This document shows, piece after piece, positions 8,264 through 16,628 of a DNA stretch of 64,000 nucleotides. Numbering within the stretch: the first letter of the stretch is position 1; each line of letters opens with the position of its first letter. Source of the DNA: Arthrobacter burdickii (GTDB lineage Bacteria; Actinomycetota; Actinomycetes; Actinomycetales; Micrococcaceae); NCBI RefSeq assembly GCF_030433645.1, contig NZ_JAROCG010000002.1:248001-312000 (forward strand). The letters are read 5' to 3'. The translations under genes and the position numbers were made by a program. Under the pieces are notes generated by a model, which worked only from the letters and a program-made list of their open reading frames with translations, did not search any database and was not told where the DNA came from.

Positions 8264-8818
8264 GACACAACCGCCCTTTCAAAAAGCACCCTTAGCTGTT
8301 GGCGCCAGGATTGTTCCGAAGCCTACCGAAGTTATACACGAAGCGCACGAGTAGTAAGCCGTCATGTGCCTTGATCGCCGCTCCCGCGGCTACTACGACA
8401 CCGGTGTGAGCGCGAGCGGCAACTCAAGGAAGGCAGCTGGGAATACCATAGTTGCCTGATGCCTGCTATCTAGCCAGCCAAATGTAACCACTTTGTTCTA
8501 AAACTACCTGCGCCAAAGGGAATAACCTTAGCACTTACAGTCAGGAAGCTCTGGGGAGCACATGGCAAAGTTCGGGCCTTCCTTGAATACGACTTCGAGA
8601 TCCGCTGAGTCATCTGCACGATGAACGCGATCGAGTTGACTAATTTTGTTACCGGCTGGCGGTCGAGGCGCGCGCGCACTTCCCTGACAAAACACTGCTT
8701 TAAAATGTTTTCAACTCGTCCCCCTGTCTCTTGATCCAACCGGGGTGGTATAACACGCTGAGTAGTGAGGTAGACATCCGCGCTAAACGCGTCGCAATCA
8801 TTTTCGTGGGTTTGAGGG
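8264..8818. other. Region upstream of the effector, left of the insertion sequence
   Basis: This 555-bp stretch should hold the promoter of the effector-receptor pair on the minus strand, although I cannot pick a convincing -35/-10. It also contains a decayed transposase fragment, listed separately. Confidence 0.5.
8541..8690 (+). pseudogene. Relic of an IS256-family transposase C-terminus
   Basis: Translated in one frame, the relic reads KLWGAHGK...FLEYDFEIR-stop-VICTMNAIEL. This parallels KLWESSWAEF...FLEYDVEIRRVICTTNAIES in the intact transposase at 8875. A TGA at 8606-8608 interrupts it, and the frame after NAIE is lost. It is a remnant of an earlier, related insertion. Confidence 0.75.
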
Positions 8819-10197
8819 GGGACTGTAAGAAAAACGGTGTGTGAGGGGCCGGCCTGATCCGAGAGGAGATTGCCGTGAACGACTTCACGACCGAAGTATC
8901 AGAGACGATGATCGATCCTGTGACGGGAGAATTCATCGATCAAAAGGACCTTGCCGAACGCCTGCTTGCCCAGGCTAAGGAGCAGGGCGTGAGCTTGGTC
9001 GGCCCTGGTGGGCTGTTGAACCAGCTGACGAAGAACGTTCTCGAGACGGCGTTGGATGCCGAGTTGACGGAGCACCTCGGGCACGAGCACGGCGGGATGC
9101 CGATCGCAGCGAATATGCGCAACGGCACGAGGTCGAAGACCGTGCTGACCGAGATCGGCCCAGTCGAGATCGAGGTGCCAAGGGATCGCGACGGGTCGTT
9201 CGAACCGGTGATCGTGCCCAAGCGGAAACGGCGCCTGGACGGGATCGATCAGATTGTGCTCTCCCTCTCCGCCCGCGGGCTGACCACCGGGGAAATCGCG
9301 GCGCACTTCGAGGAGGTCTACGGGGCGAAGGTCTCCAAGGACACCATCAGCCGAATCACGGAGAAAGTCGCCGGGGAGCTGTCCGAGTGGTCCTCTCGGC
9401 CTTTGGACCCGCTCTACCCGGTGCTCTTCGTCGATGCGATCGTCGTGAAGGTCCGCGATGGACAAGTGCGGAACACTCCGTTCTATGTGGTCATGGGCGT
9501 CACCGCGCATGGGGAACGGGAGATCCTGGGCATTTGGGCCGGCGACGGAGGTGAAGGCGCGAGGTTCTGGCTGCAGGTCTTCTCCGAGCTGAAGAACCGT
9601 GGCGTCACCGATGTGCTCATTGCCGTCTGTGACGGGCTCAAGGGCCTGCCGGAAGCGATCACGACCACCTGGGAGCGGACCGTGGTGCAGCAGTGCGTCG
9701 TGCACCTGATCCGCAACAGCTTCCGTTACGCCGGCCGCCAACACCGTGACGGCATCGTCAAAGCCCTCAAACCCGTCTATACGGCCCCGAGTGAGGCTGC
9801 GGCAAAGGACCGGTTCACGGAGTTCGCCGCCGAGTGGGGCTCACGGTATCCGGCGATCGTGAAGCTCTGGGAAAGCTCTTGGGCGGAGTTCGTACCCTTC
9901 CTTGAGTACGACGTGGAGATTCGTCGGGTGATCTGCACGACGAACGCGATCGAGTCGATCAACGCGCGCTACCGCCGAGCGGTGCGGGCCAGGGGTCATT
10001 TCCCGAACGAGGCCGCAGCCCTGAAGTGTCTCTACCTCGTCACCAGGTCCCTTGACCCGACCGGCGGCGGCAGAGCACGCTGGGTGATCAGGTGGAAACC
10101 CGCACTCAACGCGTTCGCGATCACCTTCGCGGGCCGATTCGAGAAAACCAACCACTAATGAAATGCCGGACCCACACACCGTTTATACGACAGTCCC
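8819..10197 (+). mobile_element. Intact IS256-family insertion sequence
   Basis: The element is 1,379 bp. The left end (8819-8843) and right end (10173-10197) are 25-bp imperfect inverted repeats sharing GGGACTGT at the tips and AAACGGTGTGTG inside. It is flanked by an 8-bp target duplication, TTTGAGGG, at 8811-8818 and 10198-10205. Intact ends, a full transposase and an exact duplication indicate a recent insertion that is probably still active. Confidence 0.93.
8875..10158 (+). CDS. IS256-family transposase
   Basis: The product has 427 residues and starts with GTG behind GAGGAG. It is a mutator-type DDE transposase with likely catalytic residues D187 (LFVDAI), D253 (VCDGLKGLPEAI) and E360 (NAIESINARYRRA). 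The Cys/His-containing VVQQCVVHLIRNS segment is typical of the family. The length is normal, with no frameshift. It lies on the opposite strand to the STAND genes it separates. Confidence 0.95.
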   Translation: MNDFTTEVSETMIDPVTGEFIDQKDLAERLLAQAKEQGVSLVGPGGLLNQLTKNVLETALDAELTEHLGHEHGGMPIAANMRNGTRSKTVLTEIGPVEIEVPRDRDGSFEPVIVPKRKRRLDGIDQIVLSLSARGLTTGEIAAHFEEVYGAKVSKDTISRITEKVAGELSEWSSRPLDPLYPVLFVDAIVVKVRDGQVRNTPFYVVMGVTAHGEREILGIWAGDGGEGARFWLQVFSELKNRGVTDVLIAVCDGLKGLPEAITTTWERTVVQQCVVHLIRNSFRYAGRQHRDGIVKALKPVYTAPSEAAAKDRFTEFAAEWGSRYPAIVKLWESSWAEFVPFLEYDVEIRRVICTTNAIESINARYRRAVRARGHFPNEAAALKCLYLVTRSLDPTGGGRARWVIRWKPALNAFAITFAGRFEKTNH

Positions 10198-10324
10198 TTT
10201 GAGGGCGCCACTCGCTGATGAAAACCGCCAGGCGCTACGCAGGTCCCCGGACAGTCCCTGATCTAAAACCGCTTATTGGTTGTGAGATTGTAGTGTGCTA
10301 TGCCTTGCGGGATTTCAGACCCTG

Positions 10325-13264
10325 TTAGTGCTCGAAAAGCTGAGTTACTTGCTCCGGTTTTCCTGCTGCTTGGTAGGCGGAAGCGAGGTTGTTTCGGAAG
10401 CCTAGGGTGTATGGGTGATCCTGGCCTAGGACCCGCTGGGAATTGGTGAGGGTTTGTTCGAAGAGCAGGATTGCCTTCTCGAGTTTTCCGGCCGCTCGGT
10501 AGGCGTAGGCGAGGTTGTTCTGCGAGTTGAGCGTGTGGGGGTGGTCGGGTCCGAGGACCCGTTTCCGGTCGGTGAGGGTTTGCTCATAGAGGGAGATCGC
10601 CTTCTCCAGTTTTCCCGACGATTCATAGGCGCACGCGAGGTCGTTCTGTGACCCCAGGGTGTCGGGGTGGTCGGGTCCGAGGACCCGTTTCCGGTCGGTG
10701 AGGGTTTGCTCATAGAGGGAGATCGCCTTCTCCAGTTTTCCCGCCGACTCGTAGGCGCAGGCGAGGTTGTTCTGCGAGTTGAGCGTGTGGGGGTGGTCGG
10801 GTCCGAGGACCCGTTTCCGGTCGGTGAGGGTTTGTTCGTGAAGGGGGATCGCCTTCTCGAGTTTTCCGGCCGCTCGGTAGGCGTAGGCGAGGTTGTTCTG
10901 AGAACTTAGGGTGTCCGGGTGATCTGGTCCCAGGATCCGTTGCGAGTCGGTAAGGGTCTTTTTGTAGAGCAGGATTGCCTTCTCGAGTTTTCCGGCCGCT
11001 CGGTAGGCGTAGGCGAGGTTGTTCTGCGAGTTGAGCGTGTGGGGGTGGTCGGGTCCGAGGACCCGTTTCCGGTCGGTGAGGGTTTGCTCATAGAGGGAGA
11101 TCGCCTTCTCCAGTTTTCCCGACGATTCATAGGCGCACGCGAGGTCGTTCTGTGACCCCAGGGTGTCGGGGTGGTCGGGTCCGAGGACCCGTTTCCGGTC
11201 GGTGAGGGTTTGCTCATAGAGGGAGATCGCCTTCTCCAGTTTTCCCGCCGACTCGTAGGCGCAGGCGAGGTTGTTCTGCGAGTTGAGCGTGTGGGGGTGG
11301 TCGGGTCCGAGGACCCGTTTCCGGTCGGTGAGGGTTTGTTCGTGAAGGGGGATCGCCTTCTCGAGTTTTCCGGCCGCTCGGTAGGCGTAGGCGAGGTTGT
11401 TCTGAGAACTTAGGGTGTCCGGGTGATCTGGTCCCAGGATCCGTTGCGAGTCGGTAAGGGTCTTTTTGTAGAGCAGGATTGCCTTCTCGAGTTTTCCGGC
11501 CGCTCGGTAGGCGTAGGCGAGGTTGTTCTGCGAGTTGAGCGTGTGGGGGTGGTCGGGTCCGAGGACCCGTTTCCGGTCGGTGAGGGTTTGCTCATAGAGG
11601 GAGATCGCCTTCTCCAGTTTTCCCGACGATTCATAGGCGCACGCGAGGTCGTTCTGTGACCCCAGGGTGTCGGGGTGGTCGGGTCCGAGGACCCGTTTCC
11701 GGTCGGTGAGGGTTTGCTCGTGAAGGGGGATCGCCTTCTCCAGTTTTCCCGCCGACTCGTAGGCGCAGGCGAGGTTGTTCTGCGAGTTGAGCGTGACCGG
11801 GTGGTCGGGTCCAAACCGTTGCTTTGCCTCCTCGTATAGTTCCTGGTGGTACTGGATGGCTGGTCCGATTAGTCCTGCTTCGTTGAGGGACTGTCCGCTG
11901 CGAAATAGTAGGGGATGGGCTCCGTTGCTGTCCCATAGCCCGGTAGGAGCGGTGCTGGCTAGGGCAGTTGTATTGGACCTCAGCGATTCCGCCAGCAGGG
12001 GGTTATCTGCGATCGGGGGCCAGATCTCGAGTAGCCCGTCGGCCACGCTGCGGCCGGCTGTAGTGATTGCTTCCGGGCTGAGGGTTTGTTGAATGGCCCG
12101 GCCTGTCAGGTTGTGCATCCGTACCGCGGGCGCACTGCCGAGGCCAAGGTCGTGGTCGATGAGTGATAGGCGATGCAAAGCCCGCAGCGCTTTCCGCGCC
12201 ATGAGTCCGGTGACTGGTGTTCCGGTCGTCTCCGACAAGTAAGTGCAGGCCGCTTGGCTCGTCAGTACCGTTTCGGGTGCCCCGGCGGGATCAAGCATCG
12301 CAATTAGAACCGCCATGGGGCGGGCCAATCCGGTCGGGTTGATACGGTCGGCGGCTGTTACGGCCAGCTCCCAGGTTGTTGCCACTGTCTTGGCGTACCC
12401 GTCGGCGTCTGCGTCCGTCGGAAACAACTCGTCCAACGCGTGGGTGCGGTCAGCGAACCAGGTGCGATATTGGGTGCAGGTGATGCCTTGGTCGATGATC
12501 ACGGCTGCGGCCTGTGCCAATGCCAACGGTAACCGGCCTAGATCCTCAGCCAGCTCGCCGCTGTCGGTGAGCGCGTCCTCAGGCAAGTCCTCCAGCAGGG
12601 GACTTATGCGCTCGTGCAGGTAATTGTTGGCTTCTGCCTCCATGAAAACGCCGACATCGCTCACTGTCCGGCCAGCACCAGAGAGGGCTGCGTCCCGACG
12701 ACGGGTAGTTACGATCAGGTGCCCGCCGGCCGGAGGCCACAGCCCGGCGAGATCGGGAACTGCATCGATGTTATCCAGCACCACCAACCATGCCCGGTTC
12801 GTGGCGGCCAGGAATCCTAGAAACAAACCGGCCAACTGCTCCGGGTCACCATCGACATCGGCAAGATCCAGGTGGATGGCAGCCTCGGCGAAACTGACAA
12901 GCACCGACTCCCGGGATTCTGCGTTCACCCACACCCGCAGGTCCGCCGAGCTGGAAGCAAACATGCCCGCAGCAATCTGCGTTTTGCCCACACCGCCGGT
13001 CCCCGACAGCACCCACGCAGCTGCATGCTGCGACGCATCCGTGCCGGCGACTGGGGCTATCTGTTCAATGATCGCTGTCCGCGGCTGGAACGCCGAAGCC
13101 ACGCGTGGGGCAGAACCCAGAACCATCGGCCAACTCAATGACCGCCGTGGCATCACCACTGTGGCGTGATCGCCGATCACGCCGACTGTCCCACCCGACA
13201 CGTTGACGGCGGGAACCGTTGTGGCAACCGTTCGCTCGTCGTGGCGTCGTTCGGGCTTGCTCAT
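10325..13264 (-). CDS. STAND (NB-ARC-like) NTPase with expanded TPR array, copy 2
   Basis: The protein has 979 residues from the ATG at 13264, which sits 8 nt after TTGGAGG; a GTG at 13288 would add 8. From VPAVNVSGG to EEAKQRFG (about residues 18-490) it is the same protein as copy 1, including Walker A GTGGVGKT, Walker B and the N-terminal IGDHATVV motif. The DNA appears identical over about 1.4 kb. The C-terminal half differs: twelve 42-residue TPRs arranged as near-perfect four-TPR blocks. It would sense a different ligand or partner from copy 1 while keeping the same signalling motif. Upstream there is only a decayed effector, so it may rely on the effector at 7895-8263. Confidence 0.85.
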   Translation of the reverse strand: MSKPERRHDERTVATTVPAVNVSGGTVGVIGDHATVVMPRRSLSWPMVLGSAPRVASAFQPRTAIIEQIAPVAGTDASQHAAAWVLSGTGGVGKTQIAAGMFASSSADLRVWVNAESRESVLVSFAEAAIHLDLADVDGDPEQLAGLFLGFLAATNRAWLVVLDNIDAVPDLAGLWPPAGGHLIVTTRRRDAALSGAGRTVSDVGVFMEAEANNYLHERISPLLEDLPEDALTDSGELAEDLGRLPLALAQAAAVIIDQGITCTQYRTWFADRTHALDELFPTDADADGYAKTVATTWELAVTAADRINPTGLARPMAVLIAMLDPAGAPETVLTSQAACTYLSETTGTPVTGLMARKALRALHRLSLIDHDLGLGSAPAVRMHNLTGRAIQQTLSPEAITTAGRSVADGLLEIWPPIADNPLLAESLRSNTTALASTAPTGLWDSNGAHPLLFRSGQSLNEAGLIGPAIQYHQELYEEAKQRFGPDHPVTLNSQNNLACAYESAGKLEKAIPLHEQTLTDRKRVLGPDHPDTLGSQNDLACAYESSGKLEKAISLYEQTLTDRKRVLGPDHPHTLNSQNNLAYAYRAAGKLEKAILLYKKTLTDSQRILGPDHPDTLSSQNNLAYAYRAAGKLEKAIPLHEQTLTDRKRVLGPDHPHTLNSQNNLACAYESAGKLEKAISLYEQTLTDRKRVLGPDHPDTLGSQNDLACAYESSGKLEKAISLYEQTLTDRKRVLGPDHPHTLNSQNNLAYAYRAAGKLEKAILLYKKTLTDSQRILGPDHPDTLSSQNNLAYAYRAAGKLEKAIPLHEQTLTDRKRVLGPDHPHTLNSQNNLACAYESAGKLEKAISLYEQTLTDRKRVLGPDHPDTLGSQNDLACAYESSGKLEKAISLYEQTLTDRKRVLGPDHPHTLNSQNNLAYAYRAAGKLEKAILLFEQTLTNSQRVLGQDHPYTLGFRNNLASAYQAAGKPEQVTQLFEH
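10464..11720 (-). repeat. 504-bp higher-order tandem repeat in the TPR region
   Basis: Blocks of four TPRs (168 residues, 504 bp) repeat about 2.5 times with almost no nucleotide differences. For example, 10667-11170 matches 11171-11674 in register. This indicates recent unequal recombination or slippage rather than old, selected repeats. Confidence 0.9.
11815..13216. repeat. 1.4-kb segment duplicated from or to 6414-7815
   Basis: The NTPase part of copy 2 matches copy 1 with a constant offset of 5,401 bp. No difference was seen in the lines compared. Identity breaks at the first TPR on one side and just before the start codon on the other. The orientation is direct. Confidence 0.9.
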
Positions 13265-13291
13265 CTCCTCCGCCTCCAACCCAGTCACCGC

Positions 13292-13477
13292 TCAGAAATG
13301 GAAGGAATGCTGATTTATGCTTACGAGCCTGCGGTTGCCGATGATACCCGCCTTCCCGCTACCCTGTGCGATGGTTGGGCGTATGGGGCAATCACCTTCG
13401 TAGTCGGCCGCTACTACTGCCCGGAGAACGTCCATGAATTCTCCACCAGCAACGCGAACCAGCAGACAATGCGCCAC
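13292..13477 (-). pseudogene. Decayed Bell-like effector remnant
   Basis: The last residues read TIAQGSGKAGIIGNRRLVSI, which aligns with HITVTGGKVGIIGDHGTVTF at the end of the intact effector. At DNA level the segment around GCGGGAAGG...ATCATCGG and the following leader (GTGACTG...TTGGAGG) match the effector-receptor junction at 7850-7950. The GDH core is changed to GNR. The N-terminal hydrophobic helix is missing: the frame is closed upstream by a TGA, and I could not recover a Bell-like start. It sits exactly where the effector sits in front of receptor copy 1. Confidence 0.65.
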
Positions 13478-13689
13478 TTGGGATCGTTCGGGTCAAGTCG
13501 ATCAAACCTCCGAAATGGATCCGGACCGCGACCGAAACGAAGGGATGGAACTCTTAGCGGTTAGCGGAAGAAGGTTCTACCTGCGGTAGGGAATCTTTCC
13601 TCTTCTTATCGCCTACTGGTCAGTTCGCTGGCACAGGTCGCCGTGCAAGACGCAGACAGATTTCTCAGTGGAGCAAGCTCAGAGAACAG
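13478..13689. other. Right edge of the STAND locus
   Basis: This is low-GC sequence with a short tandem CCGCTAA motif (minus strand, about 13,553-13,567). No gene was recognised. High-GC core genes begin immediately to the right. Confidence 0.4.
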
Positions 13690-14481
13690 TTACAAGGACC
13701 GAGCGGCGGTGGCGTCGAGGATGAGTCGCGCTGTCTCCTGCGGCTGGTCCCAGTGCGGGAAGTGCCCGCAGTCCTCGAAGACGTGCAGGGTGGCGTCCGG
13801 ATAGAGAGACATGGCGACGGCGGCCTCACTGAGCGGGGTGACCCTGTCCGACCGGCCCCAGCCGAATGCCAGCGTGCCCTTGATCGTCCCTCGAGGCGCG
13901 CCTGCCTGGCGTGGTCCGTGCGCGAGTGACTTACGCGCTTCGTCAAGACTTGGCGAGGCGGCGAATCCGCGGAGCTCCGTCAGGACGAGGTCCGGGTCGA
14001 GCTTCCAGGGGGCGGCGGAGAACTGGGCGAGCAGCGCCGTCCGACCCGCAGCCTGCTGGACGAGCGACGGCAGGACGGGCTGGAGACGCCGTACCAGTGC
14101 AATGGACGCGGTGATGCTGCCGTTGAAGATGCGCACCTGGGTGTCGTTCCAGAATCCTCCGGGATCGAGGGCGACGACGTTGCCGGCGTGACCCCGCCGC
14201 GCCAGCTCGACCACGATCCGCGCACCCATCGAGCTTCCGACAATATCCGCGTTGCTCAGGTCCGCCTGCTCGAGGAACTGCTCGACGGCGTCCGTGAGGG
14301 TCGCGACGGTAACTTCCCCCGCGAGCGGCTCGCTGCCGCCGAACCCGGGGAGGTCGAGGGCGATGACCTCGCGCTGTTCCTGCAGCAAGGGGAGGACGGG
14401 ATCCCAGGTGCGGACGCTCGAGCCGAGCCCATGTACGAGGACGAGTGGCTTTCCGGTGCCGGTTCGTTCGGTGCTCAACAT
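13690..14481 (-). CDS. Alpha/beta-fold hydrolase
   Basis: The protein has 263 residues. The oxyanion motif is LVLVHGLGSS (13-22) and the nucleophile elbow is GSSMG with Ser84. An acid residue is likely in GWGRSDRVTP, and the catalytic His is in CGHFPHWDQP near the C-terminus. It is cytosolic, with no signal peptide. The substrate cannot be told from sequence; esterase or C-C hydrolase activity are both possible. It is divergent from the SRPBCC gene. Confidence 0.85.
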   Translation of the reverse strand: MLSTERTGTGKPLVLVHGLGSSVRTWDPVLPLLQEQREVIALDLPGFGGSEPLAGEVTVATLTDAVEQFLEQADLSNADIVGSSMGARIVVELARRGHAGNVVALDPGGFWNDTQVRIFNGSITASIALVRRLQPVLPSLVQQAAGRTALLAQFSAAPWKLDPDLVLTELRGFAASPSLDEARKSLAHGPRQAGAPRGTIKGTLAFGWGRSDRVTPLSEAAVAMSLYPDATLHVFEDCGHFPHWDQPQETARLILDATAARSL

Positions 14482-14627
14482 GTGGGGGCCTTCCGTAGCC
14501 GGCGCGAGAACCCAGTCTATGCGGCTACGAATTGCTGCAGCCGGTCCCCTCGGTAGCGAGGGCCCGGGCCATCCGTGCTGGAGGCGGTTTCCGCAGGACG
14601 AGGGGATTCTTCTGTGAGAATGGGCGC

Positions 14628-15128
14628 ATGAGCCAGACAGAGATCCGCCGCCACCAGGAGTCCGTCACGATTCAGGCGTCGGCGGAGAGCATCTACGATT
14701 TGGTCTCCGACATCACCCGCACCGGCGAGTGGAGTCCGGTGTGTACGCGGTGCTGGTGGGAGGACGACATCAGTGCAGGCCAGGTCGGAGCCTGGTTTAC
14801 AGGGCGCAATGAGCTTCCCCACCGCACCTGGGAGACCCGGTCGCAGGTCGTGGCCGCAGAGCGCGGCCGTGAGTTCGCATGGGTGGTTGGCGGCGACAGG
14901 GTTCGCTGGGGCTACACGCTGACCCCGGCCGGCACCGGGACCACTCTGACCGAGTCCTGGGATTTCCTACCGGGCGGCATCGCCATGTTCGAGGAGAAGT
15001 TCGGGGCTGACGCGCCCGCGCAGATTCTTGACCGGACCCGGCAGGCGCTCCAGGGCATCCCGCAGACGCTCGCCGCCATCAAGCGGATCGCCGAGTCCGG
15101 CACGTCACGTGAAAATGATCGCTCCTAG
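14628..15128 (+). CDS. SRPBCC-family protein (polyketide cyclase/dehydrase-like)
   Basis: The protein has 166 residues. It begins MSQTEIRRHQESVTIQASAESIYDLVSDITRTGEWSP, the usual first strand and helix of the START/Bet v1-like fold, with WGYTLTPAGTGTTLTESWDF later. Such proteins bind small hydrophobic ligands. The internal ATG at 14628 was chosen because the fold starts there and GTGAGAATGG precedes it. Confidence 0.8.
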   Translation: MSQTEIRRHQESVTIQASAESIYDLVSDITRTGEWSPVCTRCWWEDDISAGQVGAWFTGRNELPHRTWETRSQVVAAERGREFAWVVGGDRVRWGYTLTPAGTGTTLTESWDFLPGGIAMFEEKFGADAPAQILDRTRQALQGIPQTLAAIKRIAESGTSRENDRS

Positions 15129-15152
15129 CGGGCTGACACTGCAGCGCCAGGG

Positions 15153-15590
15153 TCAGGCAATCGCGAACTCTAGGTAGGCTGCGGCGCCGGCAGAGGCGAC
15201 CTCCTGATCCTGCTCGATGGTGCCGGTGGAGACGCCGATGGCGCCCACGATGCTGCCGTCGCGCACCAGCGGGATGCCGCCGGGGAACACCACGAGGCGC
15301 CCGCCGTGAGCATCGCTCAGCCCGTAGATGGGACCGTCGGGACGGGTGACGCCCTGCAGGTCCCCGGTCTCGCACTGGAACGCGATGGCCGTGTAGGCCT
15401 TGTTGATCGCGATGGTGATGCTGCCGATGTTCGCGCCGTCCATCCGCACGTGCGCCTTCAGGTTGCCACCGGCGTCGACCACTGCGATGTCCATCGGCTG
15501 GCCGATCTCCTCGGCCTTCGCCGCCGCGGCATCGATGACGAGGCAGGCCTCTTTGGACGTGATGGTTTCGAGTACTGATCCGGGAGTCAT
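15153..15590 (-). CDS. GlcG/HbpS-family protein
   Basis: The protein has 145 residues from the ATG at 15590 (AAGGA upstream). It has the family pattern: MDIAVVDAGGNLKAHVRMDGA, then NKAYTAIAF, then GGRLVVFPGGIPLV and GAIGVSTGT. Members include HbpS, which binds haem and degrades it, and GlcG/PduO-C-like proteins next to diol, glycolate or dihydroxyacetone genes. It is divergent from the aldolase-DhaKL operon, so a link to that pathway is likely but unproven. Confidence 0.85.
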   Translation of the reverse strand: MTPGSVLETITSKEACLVIDAAAAKAEEIGQPMDIAVVDAGGNLKAHVRMDGANIGSITIAINKAYTAIAFQCETGDLQGVTRPDGPIYGLSDAHGGRLVVFPGGIPLVRDGSIVGAIGVSTGTIEQDQEVASAGAAAYLEFAIA

Positions 15591-15762
15591 GGGGGTCCTT
15601 CGTCGTCGAAGTGGGTGGCCGGGCAGCCGCGGCCCACTCAACCACCCGCGCCGGCTGCTGGCGAGGTGGTGATTCCCCCCAGGGGACGGGTGGGAGAACC
15701 CCCATACCCAACGCGGGGATGCCGCCCTAGCGTGAGGGACAGCCTGACCAGGAGGTAACACC

Positions 15763-16626
15763 GTGGCTGTTGTACCGCTGAAGGACATCGTCGATCCGGC
15801 ATTCGAGGCACGTTACGGGGTGCCCGCCATCAACATCTTCAATGATCTGACCATGGAGGGTGTGCTCGCCGGTGCCGTGGAGGCGAACTCCCCGGTGATC
15901 CTGCAGACCTCGGTGAAGACCGTGCGCAGCATCGGCTCGCGGGTGCTGTTCGACATGTGGCAGTCGATGACGCGCGGCATCGAGGTGCCCGTCACCCTGC
16001 ACCTGGACCACTGCCCGGACCGCGACGTCGTCACCGAATGCCTGAAGGCCGGCTGGAACTCCGTGCTCTTCGATGCGTCCAACCTCCCGGTCGAGGAGAA
16101 CCAGCGCCAGACCGTCGAGGTCGTCGCCGAGGCTCGCAGCTACGGCGCCCAGGTGGAGGGTGAGATCGAGGCCATCACCGGCGTCGAGGACGACCACGGG
16201 TCCGACGACGTCTCCAAGCAGCAGAGCCTCGAGGTGGCGCTCGCGTTCATCGACGCCACCGGGATCGACGTCTTCGCCCCCTCGATCGGCAACGCTCACG
16301 GCAGCTACAAGGCCGCACCGGTGCTCGACGCCGGACGCGTCACGCAGATCGTCGAGGCGCGGAACGTGCCGATCGCCCTGCACGGCGGCAGCGGCCTGAG
16401 CGCCGAGCAGTTCGCCGATCTCATCGCCCGTGGCTGCGCGAAGGTCAACATCTCCACGGCGCTCAAGGAGACGTACATGCAGTCCAGCCTGGCCTTCCTC
16501 AAGCAAGCCGAGCAGAACAGCAAGTGGGACCCGCCGTCGCTGTTCAAGCACACCCGGGCCGACGTCGTCGCCCTCGTGACGGACCTCTGCAAGCAATTCG
16601 GCAGCTCGGGCAAGGGCGGCCGCTGA
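15763..16626 (+). CDS. Class II (zinc) fructose/tagatose-bisphosphate aldolase family protein
   Basis: The protein has 287 residues and a GTG start with AGGAGG at 15751. Metal ligands and catalytic residues are visible: LHLDHC (catalytic Asp and zinc His), IGNAHGSY and IALHGGSG, plus a KVNISTALKE phosphate-binding loop. These enzymes split ketose bisphosphates into DHAP and an aldehyde, or use DHA in variants. It is the first gene of an operon with a HAD phosphatase, DhaL and DhaK. The operon suggests a catabolic route passing through DHA or DHAP rather than glycolysis. The exact sugar is unknown. Confidence 0.88.
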   Translation: MAVVPLKDIVDPAFEARYGVPAINIFNDLTMEGVLAGAVEANSPVILQTSVKTVRSIGSRVLFDMWQSMTRGIEVPVTLHLDHCPDRDVVTECLKAGWNSVLFDASNLPVEENQRQTVEVVAEARSYGAQVEGEIEAITGVEDDHGSDDVSKQQSLEVALAFIDATGIDVFAPSIGNAHGSYKAAPVLDAGRVTQIVEARNVPIALHGGSGLSAEQFADLIARGCAKVNISTALKETYMQSSLAFLKQAEQNSKWDPPSLFKHTRADVVALVTDLCKQFGSSGKGGR

Positions 16627-16628
16627 CC

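Noticed and set aside
10325-11815. Regularly repeating sequence resembling a CRISPR-like or satellite array
   Set aside because: The 126-bp periodicity is in frame and encodes 42-residue TPRs. There are no unique spacers and no cas genes.
5335-13264. Composite transposon made of the two STAND copies and the IS
   Set aside because: There is only one intact IS, and its own 8-bp duplication shows it moved alone into existing sequence. The duplicated segment does not coincide with IS ends.
13166-13564. A 132-residue plus-strand frame over the start of receptor copy 2
   Set aside because: It is antisense to the receptor start and the effector remnant, with no ribosome site or recognisable motif.
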